Source of the DNA: Arthrobotrys musiformis
Taxonomy: Eukaryota > Ascomycota > Orbiliomycetes > Orbiliales > Orbiliaceae
Direction: 5' to 3'
DNA length: 64,000 nt
Assembly (NCBI GenBank): GCA_036971715.1
Contig: JAVHJL010000008.1
Location: 992,001-1,056,000, forward strand
This document shows positions 11,425 through 22,867 of this stretch, in pieces. A program made the position numbers and the translations under genes. The notes under the pieces are model-generated. The model did not search any database and was not told the origin of the DNA. It worked only from the letters and a program-made list of their open reading frames with translations. Numbering within the stretch: the stretch's first letter is position 1; the number at the start of each line of letters is the position of its first letter.

Positions 11425-12543
11425 ATGCTAGTCTCCCTAACTGTTGGCAAGGTCGACGCCGGTCTTGCCATCCTCCTGACGAAAGACAAACGATTGATTG
11501 AATTCCCTTCTGTCCTTCTCCCACCAGGTGTTTCGAGCGGGAGCATCATAGACATTCAGGTTTCTCGCAATAATCGAGCCGAGGACACGGCACGTCAAGC
11601 ATTCGAGACTCTCCAAAACGAAATATACTCGTTGTTTGGTCAGAGGTCACCTTCAAAGCCCGTTTTGAGAATTCGAAATGCCACGCAGACATCTGTTGTC
11701 CTGGAATGGGACCCAATAGATCTCGCGACAGCATCTCTCAGGTCACTGTCCCTCTACAGGAACAACTCCAAAGCTGGCAACATCCCAAACCCGACCACAC
11801 ACCACTCTACGAAGATATCGGGGCTTGCGGTGGACACAGAATATTCATTCCACTTGGTATTGCGAACGTCGGCGGGCACATATGCAAGCGAGAAAGTCAC
11901 TACAAGAACACATAAAATGACCGATTTATCCGGTATCACCATATGCCCAGGAGTCATGTCTCCTTCCGAGAGGGAAAGACTCAAAGTTGTTACTGAACGA
12001 ATAGGAGCTAAACCGCTCCAGGACCATGTGAGGATTGATACAACCCATTTCGTTTGTACTGAGGGCCGTGGGCATGGTTGGGAGAGAGCCCAGGAAATGA
12101 ACATTCCCATTGTTCGACCAGAGTGGCTTGAAGCTTGCGAACACGAAGGACGGATTGTTGGTGTTAGAACCTACTATCTTGGTGCAGACCCCGCTCTTAG
12201 GAGCCAGAGAGCTCGGCCAGTATCACATGCCCCGCCGCAAGGCGGAGTGGGGCAGGGGGCGCCTGGCGATCGGCGCGATTCAGTCGCAGAGACGAACACG
12301 GGGAAGCCTTCACACCAGTCGACAGATAATATTGCCCACCCCCCGGAAGCTGAAGGAGCCGCTCCGGCAACCGACCAACGACCACCGTCTCCTCCAGACA
12401 GCGAACAGCATCCGCCAGTGGCCAGCAGCAGCGATGACCCTTCCCCTCCCGGAACAGCACACGAGACCGTTCCCACGGACCGAGAAGGAAACGGTGCCAA
12501 CCGCCCGCAAGACGATGCGGGTTTTACGTCTGTTCCATTGTGA
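11425..12543 (+). CDS. CHS5: Chitin biosynthesis protein Chs5 (exomer scaffold; FN3 + BRCT)
   Basis: Core of the exomer coat that carries chitin synthase from the trans-Golgi to the plasma membrane. A single uninterrupted frame of 372 codons from the first ATG; upstream the frame opens only on a GTG. The N-terminal dimerisation region begins MLVSLTVGKVDAG and contains IEFPSVLLPPGVSSGSI. The fibronectin-III domain (about residues 75-165) contains the diagnostic NATQTSVVLEWDPIDLATA. The BRCT domain (about 165-260) has GITICPG, HFVCTEGRG and IVRPEWLEAC. The tail (about 265-372) is Pro/Ser/Glu-rich disorder without the long Lys-rich C-terminus of yeast Chs5 (about 670 residues), so it is short. 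It converges on SMC6. SKT5, another regulator of chitin synthesis, lies in the same window. Confidence 0.93.
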   Translation: MLVSLTVGKVDAGLAILLTKDKRLIEFPSVLLPPGVSSGSIIDIQVSRNNRAEDTARQAFETLQNEIYSLFGQRSPSKPVLRIRNATQTSVVLEWDPIDLATASLRSLSLYRNNSKAGNIPNPTTHHSTKISGLAVDTEYSFHLVLRTSAGTYASEKVTTRTHKMTDLSGITICPGVMSPSERERLKVVTERIGAKPLQDHVRIDTTHFVCTEGRGHGWERAQEMNIPIVRPEWLEACEHEGRIVGVRTYYLGADPALRSQRARPVSHAPPQGGVGQGAPGDRRDSVAETNTGKPSHQSTDNIAHPPEAEGAAPATDQRPPSPPDSEQHPPVASSSDDPSPPGTAHETVPTDREGNGANRPQDDAGFTSVPL

Positions 12544-12804
12544 TGGCGAGGAGTTGGGCGTGGTATATACACTTGAATTAGGCTTTTGTTAAATAGGATT
12601 GGCAATACCACGATCATCTAATATCTCAACCAACCAAACTCAAAAAAAGTTTTACTGGGCACGCGAAGCCACCAGTAGCCTAGAAATAATTTCCAAGATC
12701 ACTCATCCTCCTTCAAAATATTTGTTGAAATGATAAAACAGCTTTAAAAAGTGGAAACACGCGAAAGAGAAAGAGAACGGCATCGAGAAACACAAGGCCA
12801 CCAG

Positions 12805-13202
12805 CTAGCGCCGGATTTGGAGGCGTGTTTGGTTCCTCTGAGGGTCAGGCATCCTATAGAAGACGAGGGATGTTAGCTCATAGGCACCCTTGCTTTTATT
12901 TGGTGGGGTGGGCTTAATATACCTCACAATCCGAACATCTGCAGTTTCATCTATTCCCTTGGTGCTGACATCCTAGATCCACTTTAAGCATGCTTTCCCG
13001 CACCAGTGATAGGGAGTAGTACTAACCTGAGGCGTGATTAGAATGAATTGCTTCCCGATTGAGTTACGAGCCGCATTGATCTAGTTCAGCATTAGAAATA
13101 TAGAAAGACTACAATACGTTTAGGAAAAGGCGGGACTGACAATTAATCCCATCGATACCCCACGATTCACAGCGTCCATGAAAACGTCACTATGGCTGTG
13201 TT

Positions 13203-13235
<33 letters not shown>

Positions 13236-16200
13236 GGGGGGGGGTGCAACCTACAACTCATCTAGGCAACGGAAGGGGGAACCCATAGCCTCCCATAGTG
13301 CGAGGAGCAGGCAAATCTGAGAGAAGGATTTCTCTCCACCAGAGAGTGTTTTGGTGTTACGTTGGGTATCTGTTGCCTGTTGGCTGGGTTGAACCTGGCA
13401 AAGATATATGAGTGTACCGAAAAAAATGGGGGGGTGCATTGGTTCGTACCCTTAGCTGGAGTATTCCTCTCTTGTGGTCGAATGTGAGTTTTCCATCACA
13501 CTCTCTTTCGCTCATTAGGAACCGAAACTGGTACCTCGCCTGAACACTTATATATTTCCGGAAGTAACCCCATCTCTCCATTCGTTCTTCGAATGACTGT
13601 TGTAATGCTTGGTGAACCTTTTCTAGGTCAGCTACTTCCCCCTTTGCAGCTTTATACTTTTCGGCCTTATCCCCAAAATCCTTCGCGATATCTTTAGTCG
13701 AGGCCCCGATCCTTGCATCTTTCTTCCGGATTTCTGCCTCTAATTGATTTAACCGAGTCTCAATGTTTTTGGTTGTATCCTTTGTCCCAAGTTGAACCCC
13801 TGGTCCGAACTTCTGCGCCTCTGCGGTCAAGTCACCCAGGTCATCTTCCTCCTTCTTGACCAATGTCGCTAGTTCTAGTATCGTTGTGTCTTGTAATTCG
13901 ATCTTTCGAATAAAGTTGGCGCTAGTCAATACTGCTTGTTCCCTTTGCTGGATGGCAACATTATGAGCTGTCTGAAGACTATCTGCGTGGCTGTCAAATT
14001 CATCGATCTTGGCTTTTAGGCCCTCCATTTCTGCTTTTAGCTTGGTTTGGGCTTCACTAAGCCGCTGCCTTTCTGTCAAGCTGTCCTCTAGCTGCTTGGC
14101 ATACACTTGGTATGCCTCCTCTCGAACCTATCAACAAAGGGTTAGCGAGCGATTCTGGGCTTGTGAAGTTCGGTAAGCTACTACTTCGACGTCTCTTTCC
14201 AACCGGCTAAGTTCTCGATTGCTGTTGTCTTGTTCTAGCTTGTGGGTTATATCTTCAATTTGGTCGTCAACTCTCTGGACATCGGTCTTTTTTTTTTGTT
14301 TGGAATTCTGAGAAGGCCATCTTGGTTAGCCTCTGCAATATTGAGATTTTAGAGGTATTTGGTCGTTTATACGCACTCTATGCTCAGCAAGACTGTTCTG
14401 GCGTGTTTCCTCGGCGTCTTTCAGGTCTTTGTACTTGCTGCGCGCTTCAGCCAGCTCTGATTCCTTCATAGCAACATCCGCTTCCGCAAACCTTTTCGCT
14501 TGGGTTAGGTCAAACCTTCTCCAAACAGGTGCGACCGCTTACTTGATTCTTTCCTCGACGCTGGTCGCTATACGGGGAGGTTTGTTCCACCCGATAATGG
14601 GATCCACCCCTCCGGAGCCTTGTCTATTCGAAAAACTTAGAACTTCGGTGCCCTTTGCCGATGGTTTTCGATTCCCTTACCCCATTTTTATGCTAAAGCC
14701 ATTCCCTTGTTTATTTTTATTGATAGAGTAGCAGAACCTAACATTATCAGGCGACAGTTCCATAACTCTCCTGCCTTCTATGTGATCCTCAACAAGAATA
14801 GTTTGTTCGATCTGGTTGATCATCACAAGCGTTCTCTTGACTTCTTCACTATCAATCTATTCGCGAATTCTTTGTTAGATAGGCATGAGAAGGGCCCGGT
14901 GGGAGCCGTGAGGGGTGTTACCTCTAACGCCCTTAGGACGGTAAGGTATTCTGATGAAGGCTCCTTTAAGTTGAAAGCGGTGCGGCTGGTATAAAAAACG
15001 GTGTTGCTACTGAAAAATTGTAGGTAGAACATCAGTCATTGGTTCTGCTTGGGTGTGCGTAAACTTACCATCTGTGTTCCCGTGTGAGGCTCATTAAACG
15101 GTCTTTATCTTCGAGGCTTAGAGCAATGAACCCGGTCAATACACGCGCTAGTTGACGTTCGAGTATTGAGGACCACTGTTTATTTTTGAGTTTCACGGAC
15201 AGCCCAATAGGCCCAATGGGCTTTCCGGTTTTCCATGATGTACGGTCAATGGCCTGAAGGAGTTTGGATATATTTGGTCCGTACACACTGAGATCCCCAG
15301 ATCGGTTTGCTGTAAGCTGCCTCAAAATATGTCGGGCGCCGCCAAGGTTTGTCTCCTTTTGCTGAACGCTATCACGGAACTCTGCCAACTGGACCCTGTT
15401 TTCGCGGTTCGCGGTTTGTTCGGCTTCGATGGTTTCGTCTAGGCTTCTGATCTCAGCATCTAGCCCCTCTTTCTCAGCTAAGAGACGCTCTTTCTCCTCG
15501 ACTAGACCTGCGTGCTTTCCGTTGTCCGCATCGGCTAGTCTCTGTTTTTCTGCATCAACATCTCGTCGCGCTCTCTCAACTTTCTGTTTGGCTGATTTCA
15601 TCTGCAAGTGAACATTGCGTTCATCGGCCTACATCGGCGTTAGGAAAACAAAGTTGGTACCGGAGACATTGTGGTGGCAGACCTGATGCTTCCGAAGTTT
15701 CTCGGTATTATGATGCAAGCGGTCTTCCAACTCCTTCTTCTCATCTTTGAGAGGATTGATCGAATCAGATGAGCTTTCCACCGCTGCGTGGGCTTGCGAA
15801 ACCTTCTCTTCCCAGGTCCTAATTGCACCGTTTGCCTTTTCAAGCTCCATGTTTAGCCCCTCTTTCACACCCTGGCTATCGGAAAGCCTCTTATTGACCG
15901 AGTCCAAACGCTATTGTTCCAAAAGCTCGAGTTAGTAGATCGCGATAGTACTGTTTAGGATGGACAGCCAAACCAGCTTTGATTCAGAGACTTGGGCCCA
16001 GGCATGCTTTAATAGCAGCTCGTTGACCTTATTGCGTAGGTTTTCTGTGTCCTTCAGCAGGTTGAACTTCTTTTCTGCTGCTTCTTTGTCCTCCTTCAAC
16101 TCTCGTATGTCCTCAGCCTTGCTTTCTAGGACACCATCTATAACCGCCTGTTGAGACTTCATAGCCTGGTAGAGAGCGTATAGATCGTCAAGTTGAACCC

Positions 16201-17056
16201 CCTTCATGAAGAATTTGTACTTGTCTTCGTCGGTAGAATTGCTTAAGAACTGCCTGGCAAGGTCTTGGGACAAAACGGTCATAGGGTTGTCAACCTGCAA
16301 CGACATATAATCGATTATATCCAAGAGCTCTTTCTTAGCCGAGGAAACGATTTTACCGGACTTCGCCTTGATCTTATACTGATTGTAGCCATCGCGGTTA
16401 AATGTTCGTTGTACAATTATAGTGTTACCATAGACGTCTTTCTTGAACCCATCCCCGCGATTCCGAAGGTGAACCTCAACGACGGCCATGTGTTCGCCCT
16501 CTTTGATAAAGCTCTTGATGTTGCCCCCCCTGTTCGTCACAGCGGCTTTGGCCCCGAGGCAGAGTGTCAGGGCTGTGAGAACAGCACTCTTCCCGCTTCC
16601 GTTTTGTCCTACAACAAAGTTCATGAAAGGCCCAAATTTCATCTCGAGGCAAGGATGACACTAGAAACAGGGCTCAATGTCAGCGCTTCTGTCCAAATCG
16701 ATCGCAAGCTCAAAAAAGCACAAACCATGAAATTTTCGAGCCGTATCAACTCAATAGTGCCATAGTCCGCCGGTTCGTTCTCTCTTGGCGCCGCTGTACT
16801 GTTGGCAGTCATAAACTGGGATTGCTCCAGGTATAGGGCTTCCTCATCGGAATCCATATCGGAGACATCTTGAAGGTTTTCCTGAGGTTCCCTTGTCCTA
16901 CGTTTTTTGCTGGACTGTCCTGTGTGTCAGTTCCGACATTGGATCCATCTCGACCTTGTACTAGGAACCGGGACCAACCTGGATCATGTCGCCCTCCAGC
17001 TCACGCTCCTCTGGCCTCTCCGACTGGGCCGTCGATCTTGGTCGCTTAGATGTCAT
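12805..17056 (-). CDS. SMC6: Structural maintenance of chromosomes protein 6 (Smc5/6 complex ATPase)
   Basis: ATPase arm of the Smc5/6 complex, acting in recombinational repair and replication-fork stability in the nucleus. The start at 17056 gives MTSKRPRSTAQSERPEE; an intron then leads to a basic/acidic stretch (SSKKRRTREPQ...DMDSDEEALYL). The N-terminal ATPase half has IELIRLENFMC and Walker A GQNGSGKSA (about 16590-16615). Long coiled coils follow (15630-16150 and 13450-14330). The hinge (about 14750-15330) includes GPIGLSVKLKN and LVEDHIEGRRVMELSP. The C-terminal ATPase part has signature LSGGEKSFSQICLL, then CLDEFDVFMDAVNRG read across an intron, GKQFILITPQ, and the end MPDPQRNQTRLQIRR, stop at 12805. 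Many introns, several short C-terminal exons; mid-gene borders are approximate. Divergent from EXO1. Confidence 0.92.
13190..13254 (-). other. SMC6 intron composed mainly of homopolymer (C10 A30 on the coding strand)
   Basis: A 65-base intron inside the Walker B region. On the coding strand it reads a GTAGGT donor, ten C, thirty A, then a CTAAC branch site and a TAG acceptor. Splicing joins GAG-TT to T-GAC, giving the conserved DEFDVFMD. The homopolymers (plus strand T 13205-13234, G 13235-13244) make up 40 of the 65 bases. Confidence 0.85.
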
Positions 17057-17325
17057 ATTTTCTCTTGTTGTTGGAAAAAGGAAATAGTATCGACATTGAG
17101 AGTTGTCTAGGTGGGTTAGCGAGCGGTGTTGGGTTTCGATGCTAGATACCTAAGTACTTACCTAGGTGGATGGACGAAAGGCCTCAAGGTCGATAATGAT
17201 GTAGAAGCTAGAAGGACAGAAATTAGAGAGTAATAAAATATAATACAGCTTACGCAAAGCAGAACCAACCACTAAAGTTACAACGCAATGATAGGGGCCT
17301 ACGGGTTATAAATCGAATCAAATCT

Positions 17326-17350
17326 GCTGAGCTGAGCTGAGCTGAGCTGA
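17326..17350. repeat. (GCTGA)5 tandem pentanucleotide
   Basis: Five perfect GCTGA units in the SMC6/EXO1 promoter spacer. Confidence 0.95.
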
Positions 17351-17613
17351 GGTTGGAGTAAATTTAAATTGGCTAGATTTAATCGATTGAATTTGGTGTA
17401 GTCAGTCTAATTATATTAACGTTCCTGAGGTACTAACATCCTTAAGGAAAGATAGGGTGGGTCTGGAAGGTAGGAAGATGGAGGTCATCTTAGGTAGACA
17501 CCCCTATATCGCATGCGGCATGCAACGTAACCAGTAGAAGGCAATGTTGATTCTTGTTCTTTTGGTTTCCATTTCCATTCGCCATCGAGAGAACCAACTC
17601 AAAGAATCGCCTG

Positions 17614-17623
17614 ATCACGTGAT
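17614..17623. promoter_or_regulatory. ATCACGTGAT palindromic E-box (possible Cbf1/bHLH site)
   Basis: Perfect 10-base palindrome with a CACGTG core and flanking TC/GA, the form bound by Cbf1-type bHLH factors. It sits between the divergent SMC6 and EXO1 starts, about 330 bases upstream of EXO1. Sequence match only; binding is inference. Confidence 0.4.
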
Positions 17624-17720
17624 AGACAAATAGAGCAATCATTGCGTTGTTCTCCAGAACGCGTGCCACGCTTTCCTCACAACACAATAACGCGGCAGCC
17701 CCTGCTTGATTTCCCTGCCG

Positions 17721-17871
17721 GTACCTATCTGTAAGTACCTACCTAGGTACCTACCTACCTACTTACCCAGTACCTACTAAGTACTTAAGTAAGTAAGTAT
17801 TATCTGTGTATGTACAGGCTGCTCAAGACTTACCAGGTAAGTAGGTAAGTACTGGAGTACTTAAGTAGGTA
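17721..17871. repeat. Double block of TACCTAGGTAC / TACTTAAGTAAGTAAG elements
   Basis: Two dense runs, 17721-17800 and 17831-17871, with repeated GTAAGTAC, ACCTACCT and ACTTAAGTA units, ending about 80 bases before the EXO1 ATG. Among the richest copies of the promoter-spacer element family. Confidence 0.85.
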
Positions 17872-17952
17872 TTCATCAACATTCAACAATATATGAACTA
17901 TTGATGATATCCTCGTCGACCACCGACTTCCTAACCAGATCTATCTCGGAAA

Positions 17953-19997
17953 ATGGGTATCAACGGCCTTCTTCCATTCCTCAAATCCATCCAACAGCCA
18001 ACGCACATCAAAAAGTGGAAAGGCCAAAAAGTCGCCGTAGACGCTTATGGCTGGCTCCATCGTGGGACCATATCGTGTGCCGTTGATCTGGCCCTCGAAA
18101 AACCTACCACAAGGTATATACCATCCCTGTCGATAAATTGAGGCCATACCTGCTCACCCATCCATCTCCAGATATGTCGACTACGCTATGCACAGGGTGC
18201 GGATGCTACAACATTATGGAGTTACTCCCTACCTTGTGTTTGATGGCGATTATCTACCAGGGAAAAAAGGCACAGAGGTCGACCGTGAAAAGTACGTGGT
18301 ATACCGAGGCTGTTGATATGAGCACTTTAGACCTTCAACAATCCTTTTTTCTCTTTCAGTTTTTCTGTTCCGGAACTAAACTCGCATTTGGCTTTTAGGC
18401 GGCGAAAGTCCTCCCGAGAAACTGGGCTAGAGCTGCTCCGTCTGGGGCGCACGTCACAAGCCCATGGGGAGTTACAGAAATCGATTGATGTTACACCTCT
18501 AATGGCACGGCGCCTTATTGAGGAGCTCAAGAAAGCCAACGTTCCATACGTCGTCGCGCCGTACGAAGCAGACGCTCAGATGGCTTATCTCGAACGTATC
18601 GGGGAGGTGTCTGCAATACTCTCAGAAGATTCGGACCTTCTCGTTTTCGGGGCGAAATGTCTCCTCACTAAACTCGACCAATACGGCGAGTGTATAGCTA
18701 TCTATCGATCAGATTTCCCTAAAGTATCTGAGGCTAGCTTGGCCGGTTGGTCAGATTCGGAGTTTTGCAGGATGGCCATCCTCAGCGGCTGTGATTACCT
18801 TGTTAATATACCAAAAATGGGCATTAAAACCGCCTATAAGTTTGTTCGGAGGTATAGGTCAGTGGAGAAGGTGATATTGCTCTGATCTACCCCACAGCTC
18901 CCCTTGATCTCAGCTAACATTTATTTGCCTACAGATTATTAGAGCAATTCGTATGGATGGTTCGTTTATCGTTCCTGCTTCCTACGAAAAGGCATTCATC
19001 ATGGCTGAGATGACATTCCGATACCAACGTGTCTACTGCCCAATCTCATGCCAGTTAATATCGTGCAATGGAGAGTCAATACTACCAGATAGTGTGGGAA
19101 TAGAACAAGAACATAATTTTGGAGGGTGGATCTCCCCGACTTAGACTAACGAAGAAAAACAGTATGCTAACAATAACACCCCTCATCACATTGTAGAATC
19201 TATGATTCAACAACCGCATCTAAAGTTGCATCTGGAGACCTTGATCCTATTACGAAACTTGAGCTTCGGCCTGCCCTAACACAAACTACTTGTTCATCAA
19301 AGGTTCCTACAACTCTGAAACGACAGTACTACAAAATCAAATATGCTGACCTCTCTCCCCGCTGGATAGGAAAAGTCGCGTATTACGAGTTTTTTTGGTA
19401 GGTCCTCTACGTTGCTAATGTTAAGGAGACTTATTGATGATTTTTCCTGGTCCAGCACCACGTGTAGCCTTAGCAGAACTAAGTCCCCGCAATACTTTAC
19501 CCCGACCACAGGAACCCCCCAGCTTGAACTCTAAGGAGGATGAAAAGCAAGCTCCATGGCCGCGGAGTATCGGTGCGGCGAGCAAGAAACGCAGACTTTG
19601 CATGGATATCGATAACGACAACTCTCCGGACATCGAACACAGCCCATTTTTTTCAAGGCCATTGAAGTCAACAAAGGTGACAGCAAAACATAACATAAAA
19701 ACACCAAGAAATCCAGCAGGCCTCCAGAAATTTAGTGGTGGAGGCCTCTTGAAGCTGCTAGACCCTACCCATAACATCAAGTTAGGAAAGGGGAATGCAG
19801 GTGGAACAATTTGTCCTCAAAAAAGCGTTCAAGTGAAAGCTCTACCCGGGTCAGTATCCCACGGAGCACACCACGCCAAGATGGCCTCACTTGCTTCCTT
19901 CCGCTTCAGGGCGAACACCACTTCAAACAGTAGCCCGGGCACTCACACTACAAACCCAAACGGCAAAGAAAACCAGCGGCCGGCTTTCTCAAGCTAA
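17953..19997 (+). CDS. EXO1: Exonuclease 1 (Rad2/XPG family 5'-3' exonuclease)
   Basis: 5' exonuclease/flap nuclease acting in mismatch repair and DNA end resection. It starts MGINGLLPFLKSIQQPTHIKKW, the EXO1 form of the N-domain. Metal-binding acidic residues are visible in VAVDAYGWLH, VFDGDYLPGKK (after the first intron, about 18235), EADAQMAYLE, SEDSDLLVFG and ILSGCDYL; the helix-hairpin-helix segment is NIPKMGIKTAYKFVRR. Introns lie near 18113-18172, 18290-18400, 18870-18936 and 19035-19195. The last exon (19434-19997) encodes a disordered Ser/Pro/Lys-rich tail with KKRRLCMDID and a final PNGKENQRPAFSS. The order and tail identify EXO1 rather than FEN1, whose gene is at 55967. The 19200-19430 exon borders are the least certain. 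Divergent from SMC6; converges on CTP1. Confidence 0.9.
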
Positions 19998-20390
19998 TCA
20001 TCCCTAATATTAGGCATCGATCCGGTCAGGAACACTTGTGGCCAATCGGCGTGGAAACGAGATTACAGCCAGGATACGACGGACGACCACCCATTTCGGA
20101 GGTAGTACCGCTCAAATAACATCCCGCCTCTCTTCTCACTTTCTCTACCCCGTTCTTTCTTTCTAGTTATTTTTCTATTTAATTCTGTCCTTTTTTCACA
20201 TCCTCATTTTCATTAGCGGGTGTTATTTTGGTGCCATTTTTTAAGAAGCCAAGTTGTTAATTCGTCATTGTTTCCGCCTATTTTCATCTCATATCCGTGA
20301 AAAGGACTAGATAACTTTATTTTAGAGCGAAAAGCTTGTTTCTAGCTTGTTTCTAGAAATTCAAACGTTGGAGCGATTCGGGCCCTACAA
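19998..20390. other. Convergent 3' spacer, EXO1 / CTP1
   Basis: About 390 bases of T-rich 3' sequence with no gene and no TAAGTAAG-type element. Confidence 0.55.
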
Positions 20391-22037
20391 CTATATATAC
20401 CTCTTGTCTGGGTCCGCCCAGTTGAAAAAATCCATAGACTTTTCATATCTATTAAATAATCCGCGTTAGTCAGACGCATCGATTGACGAGTTAGTTTCAA
20501 GCGACTTACAGGGTAAAGACAATTCCTCCGCTCATCTGCGATTATAAAGGACTATTATCAGCGGATGTTCATTGAACCTTCATGTATAGGATAGGTCTCC
20601 ACGAACCATTAGTCTTGCAAGCCTTGGCAGCGCACCGGACCACAGCGCTCGTACCCCCTCTTCGGTTGCTATTCGGTAAAAGCACTCGATCGAGTTTCTA
20701 TACTGACTAGCATGCAGTGATTGCATTCTATGAAAACCCCTTAGCATTCCAGTGCACGCCTAAAAAATGGGCTGGAAACATTAATGCGATGCTGCGTACC
20801 TTGACTTAACTACGTCTATGGGCATTGTCACATAGACCTATACACGCAACATTAAGATTATAAGTGCTAGAAAGTTGGGGTGAAAGGGTGCCCCATTGAA
20901 TTTATCAGGAAGGGATTTCGTACAGTGATAGTTCCAGCCATAGCGCCGATCCCAAAAGTAGCGGCAGAACCAAGTTTTTCTCCCGGGGGTATATAGCTCT
21001 GGGCTAGCTGCTTCATCGTCATGTATGACCCGAACCGTACAGCAGAACTTGACGCCTGTCGGACAGTCGTTGGGAGGAGACCGTTAAAGAGAGCCCGGGG
21101 CCCCTGCTCCCGTAATATAACACCAGTGCCATGTATGAGACCTTTCATCCTGGGGTTCGGGCTTTTTTTGTCATCAATACTAGATACCCAGTTAGTTAAT
21201 GTACATGATCTTGATATCTACTTCCTTTCCAACGACCAACATAGTGAGTGGTCTTACAGCTTAACTTTAACACTTTCAGAAGGCGTGACCGCAAGAACGG
21301 ATTCGGAAATACCTATGTAATCAAATAAGGAGAGCCCGGATACAGCAAAGGCCGTGGATGATATGTTTATAGGACTTACCAGCACCAAGCCCGGCAAGGA
21401 CGGTTCGAGGGCCTGATATGTTGCCGTTTTCATCTGACAGAAGGCTTTTAAACGTATCAAACGCCAAGAATCCTAACAGACTATCTGTTCAGCTGCTGCA
21501 TCCTATACAATACTGAAGATGGGCACTTGGTATTTTACTTACGAACAGCCGCTTTGAACGAGTTGCCAGCAATGTTTGTCGTGCATCCCGTATACCATTG
21601 GCGCCCGAAGGGTGGCCAGGGAAGCTTTTGCCCATCAGGGAGTCGCTTATTTAGCTGTGTGCGGACCTTTGCAACTTACTTGATCTTAGCAAGTCGTCTG
21701 GGGGCGCAATTTTGGCAGCATTGGATGCAAAGCTAGCTCCGAGCTGCTCAAAAATCTAGATACATACATTCTGCTGGATATGTCACAGCTAGAGGGGCTT
21801 AGATTAGCAACATTATACATACGGGATGGTTTTTTGCGTCTATGTACGTATTAAAGAAAGGACAGCTCTTACCGATTTCAATGGCTCCGGCGGTTGCCCC
21901 TGCGAGTATGGACCTTAGAGCACTAGGCTAAATACCAGATGGGATGCATGTGCTGATCAGTTGCCGCGTAACTGTAAACTCATATGTGTAATTTGAATGT
22001 TGGTTTATACCTTCTCTTTTGCCGCGACTGTCGACAT
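20391..22037 (-). CDS. CTP1: Mitochondrial tricarboxylate (citrate) carrier
   Basis: Inner-membrane antiporter exporting citrate for malate; mitochondrial carrier family. Start at 22037 gives MSTVAAKEK, joined to PSALRSILAGATAGAIEI. Ten introns were placed, an unusually dense structure, with exons as short as about 20 bases. Rebuilt landmarks: AVTYPAEFAKVRTQLN, LPWPPFGRQWYTGCTT, AFDTFKSLLSDENG, SESVLAVTPSESVK, FNGLLPTTVRQ, SSAVRFGSY, GAMAGTITVYVTMPIDVVKSRMQSL, ALWSGALPRLARLM, then SGGIVFT and YEKSMDFFNWADPDKRYI, TAG at 20391. The three PX[DE]XX[KR] carrier signatures appear as YPAEFAK, TPSESVK and MPIDVVK. The tail has the usual RYI ending. An unspliced reading would stop early near 20580, which misleads simple gene calling. 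Confidence 0.92.
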
Positions 22038-22867
22038 CTTTCCTGACGCCGATTTTGTACTGAGAGAAGGTTTGGCCTCCAGTAGTGAGCAAATTCCCCT
22101 GGTACGGTTGGGCTTTGGATGCCGTCGGCGGGCAATTGATGGGAACCAAGTCCTTAATTAAGTGCCCTGCGCTGGCAATAGTATATACCTAGGTAGATAT
22201 AGTACCGTATCATAGGCTCTATACGGCGAATATGGTGCTATATTAATATTCGCTCCAACTAGAACGTTTTGGCAACTGGTGGTGCGTGTTCTTGCGTACC
22301 AAAGCTACACACATGTATGTCTGTCTGCTCCGATGATCAATATGTTATCAAGGATTCAATCGATGTCTATGTTAGAAAGCTTAGGCAAAAATGCAGTGTG
22401 TGCATGATGTGGATATGGTGAAATCAATCGCGCGAGATCTGACTGACTTGTTTTAGTGCGCCACCTTGGTACTTAGATACATCGATATCGAAGCGGTTGA
22501 AGACTTAAGAGTTTTCGGCAAGCTAGTGGTTGCAACACAATTATAGAGAAACGCTGGTGAACGTTCGGTTTGATTTTGATGTGGCGTTTATGTTGTATCT
22601 CAGATCCGATGTCGGCCCGAGTCTGTGTTTAGCTATATCCGGCTAGTACGCCAAGCACTACCATGTGGACCCCTGGTCGCACGAACAAATTCAAACAAAG
22701 TCTATGATCAATTTTATTTTCATTTATCTAGTCTCGGTCCTTAGCAAGCCTCCTCCAACCTTACCTACTTATGCATACGTGCGTAGCAGAGCGTTGGTAC
22801 AACCCCGTATTCTCAGCGCCCGTCTTCGAGCTAGACTACCCCGTATTTACACACAGCCTAATCCAAA
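22038..22867. other. Divergent promoter spacer, CTP1 / TMA16
   Basis: About 830 bases. Only weak element copies (TATACCTAGGTAGATAT near 22184-22200) and an ATCGATATCGA palindrome near 22481. No gene seen. Confidence 0.55.

Larger units (their letters stand above)
17057..17952. other. Divergent promoter spacer, SMC6 / EXO1
   Basis: About 900 bases with no gene. It contains a (GCTGA)5 repeat, an ATCACGTGAT palindrome, and two dense blocks of TAAGTAC/CTAGGTAC elements next to EXO1. Both flanking genes act in DNA repair, so a shared control region is plausible but is inference. Confidence 0.6.

Noticed and set aside
20560..20640. Citrate carrier apparently truncated by a stop after LMVRGDLSYT
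   Set aside because: Two further introns restore SGGIVFT and YEKSMDFFNWADPDKRYI with the normal carrier ending, so the gene is intact.
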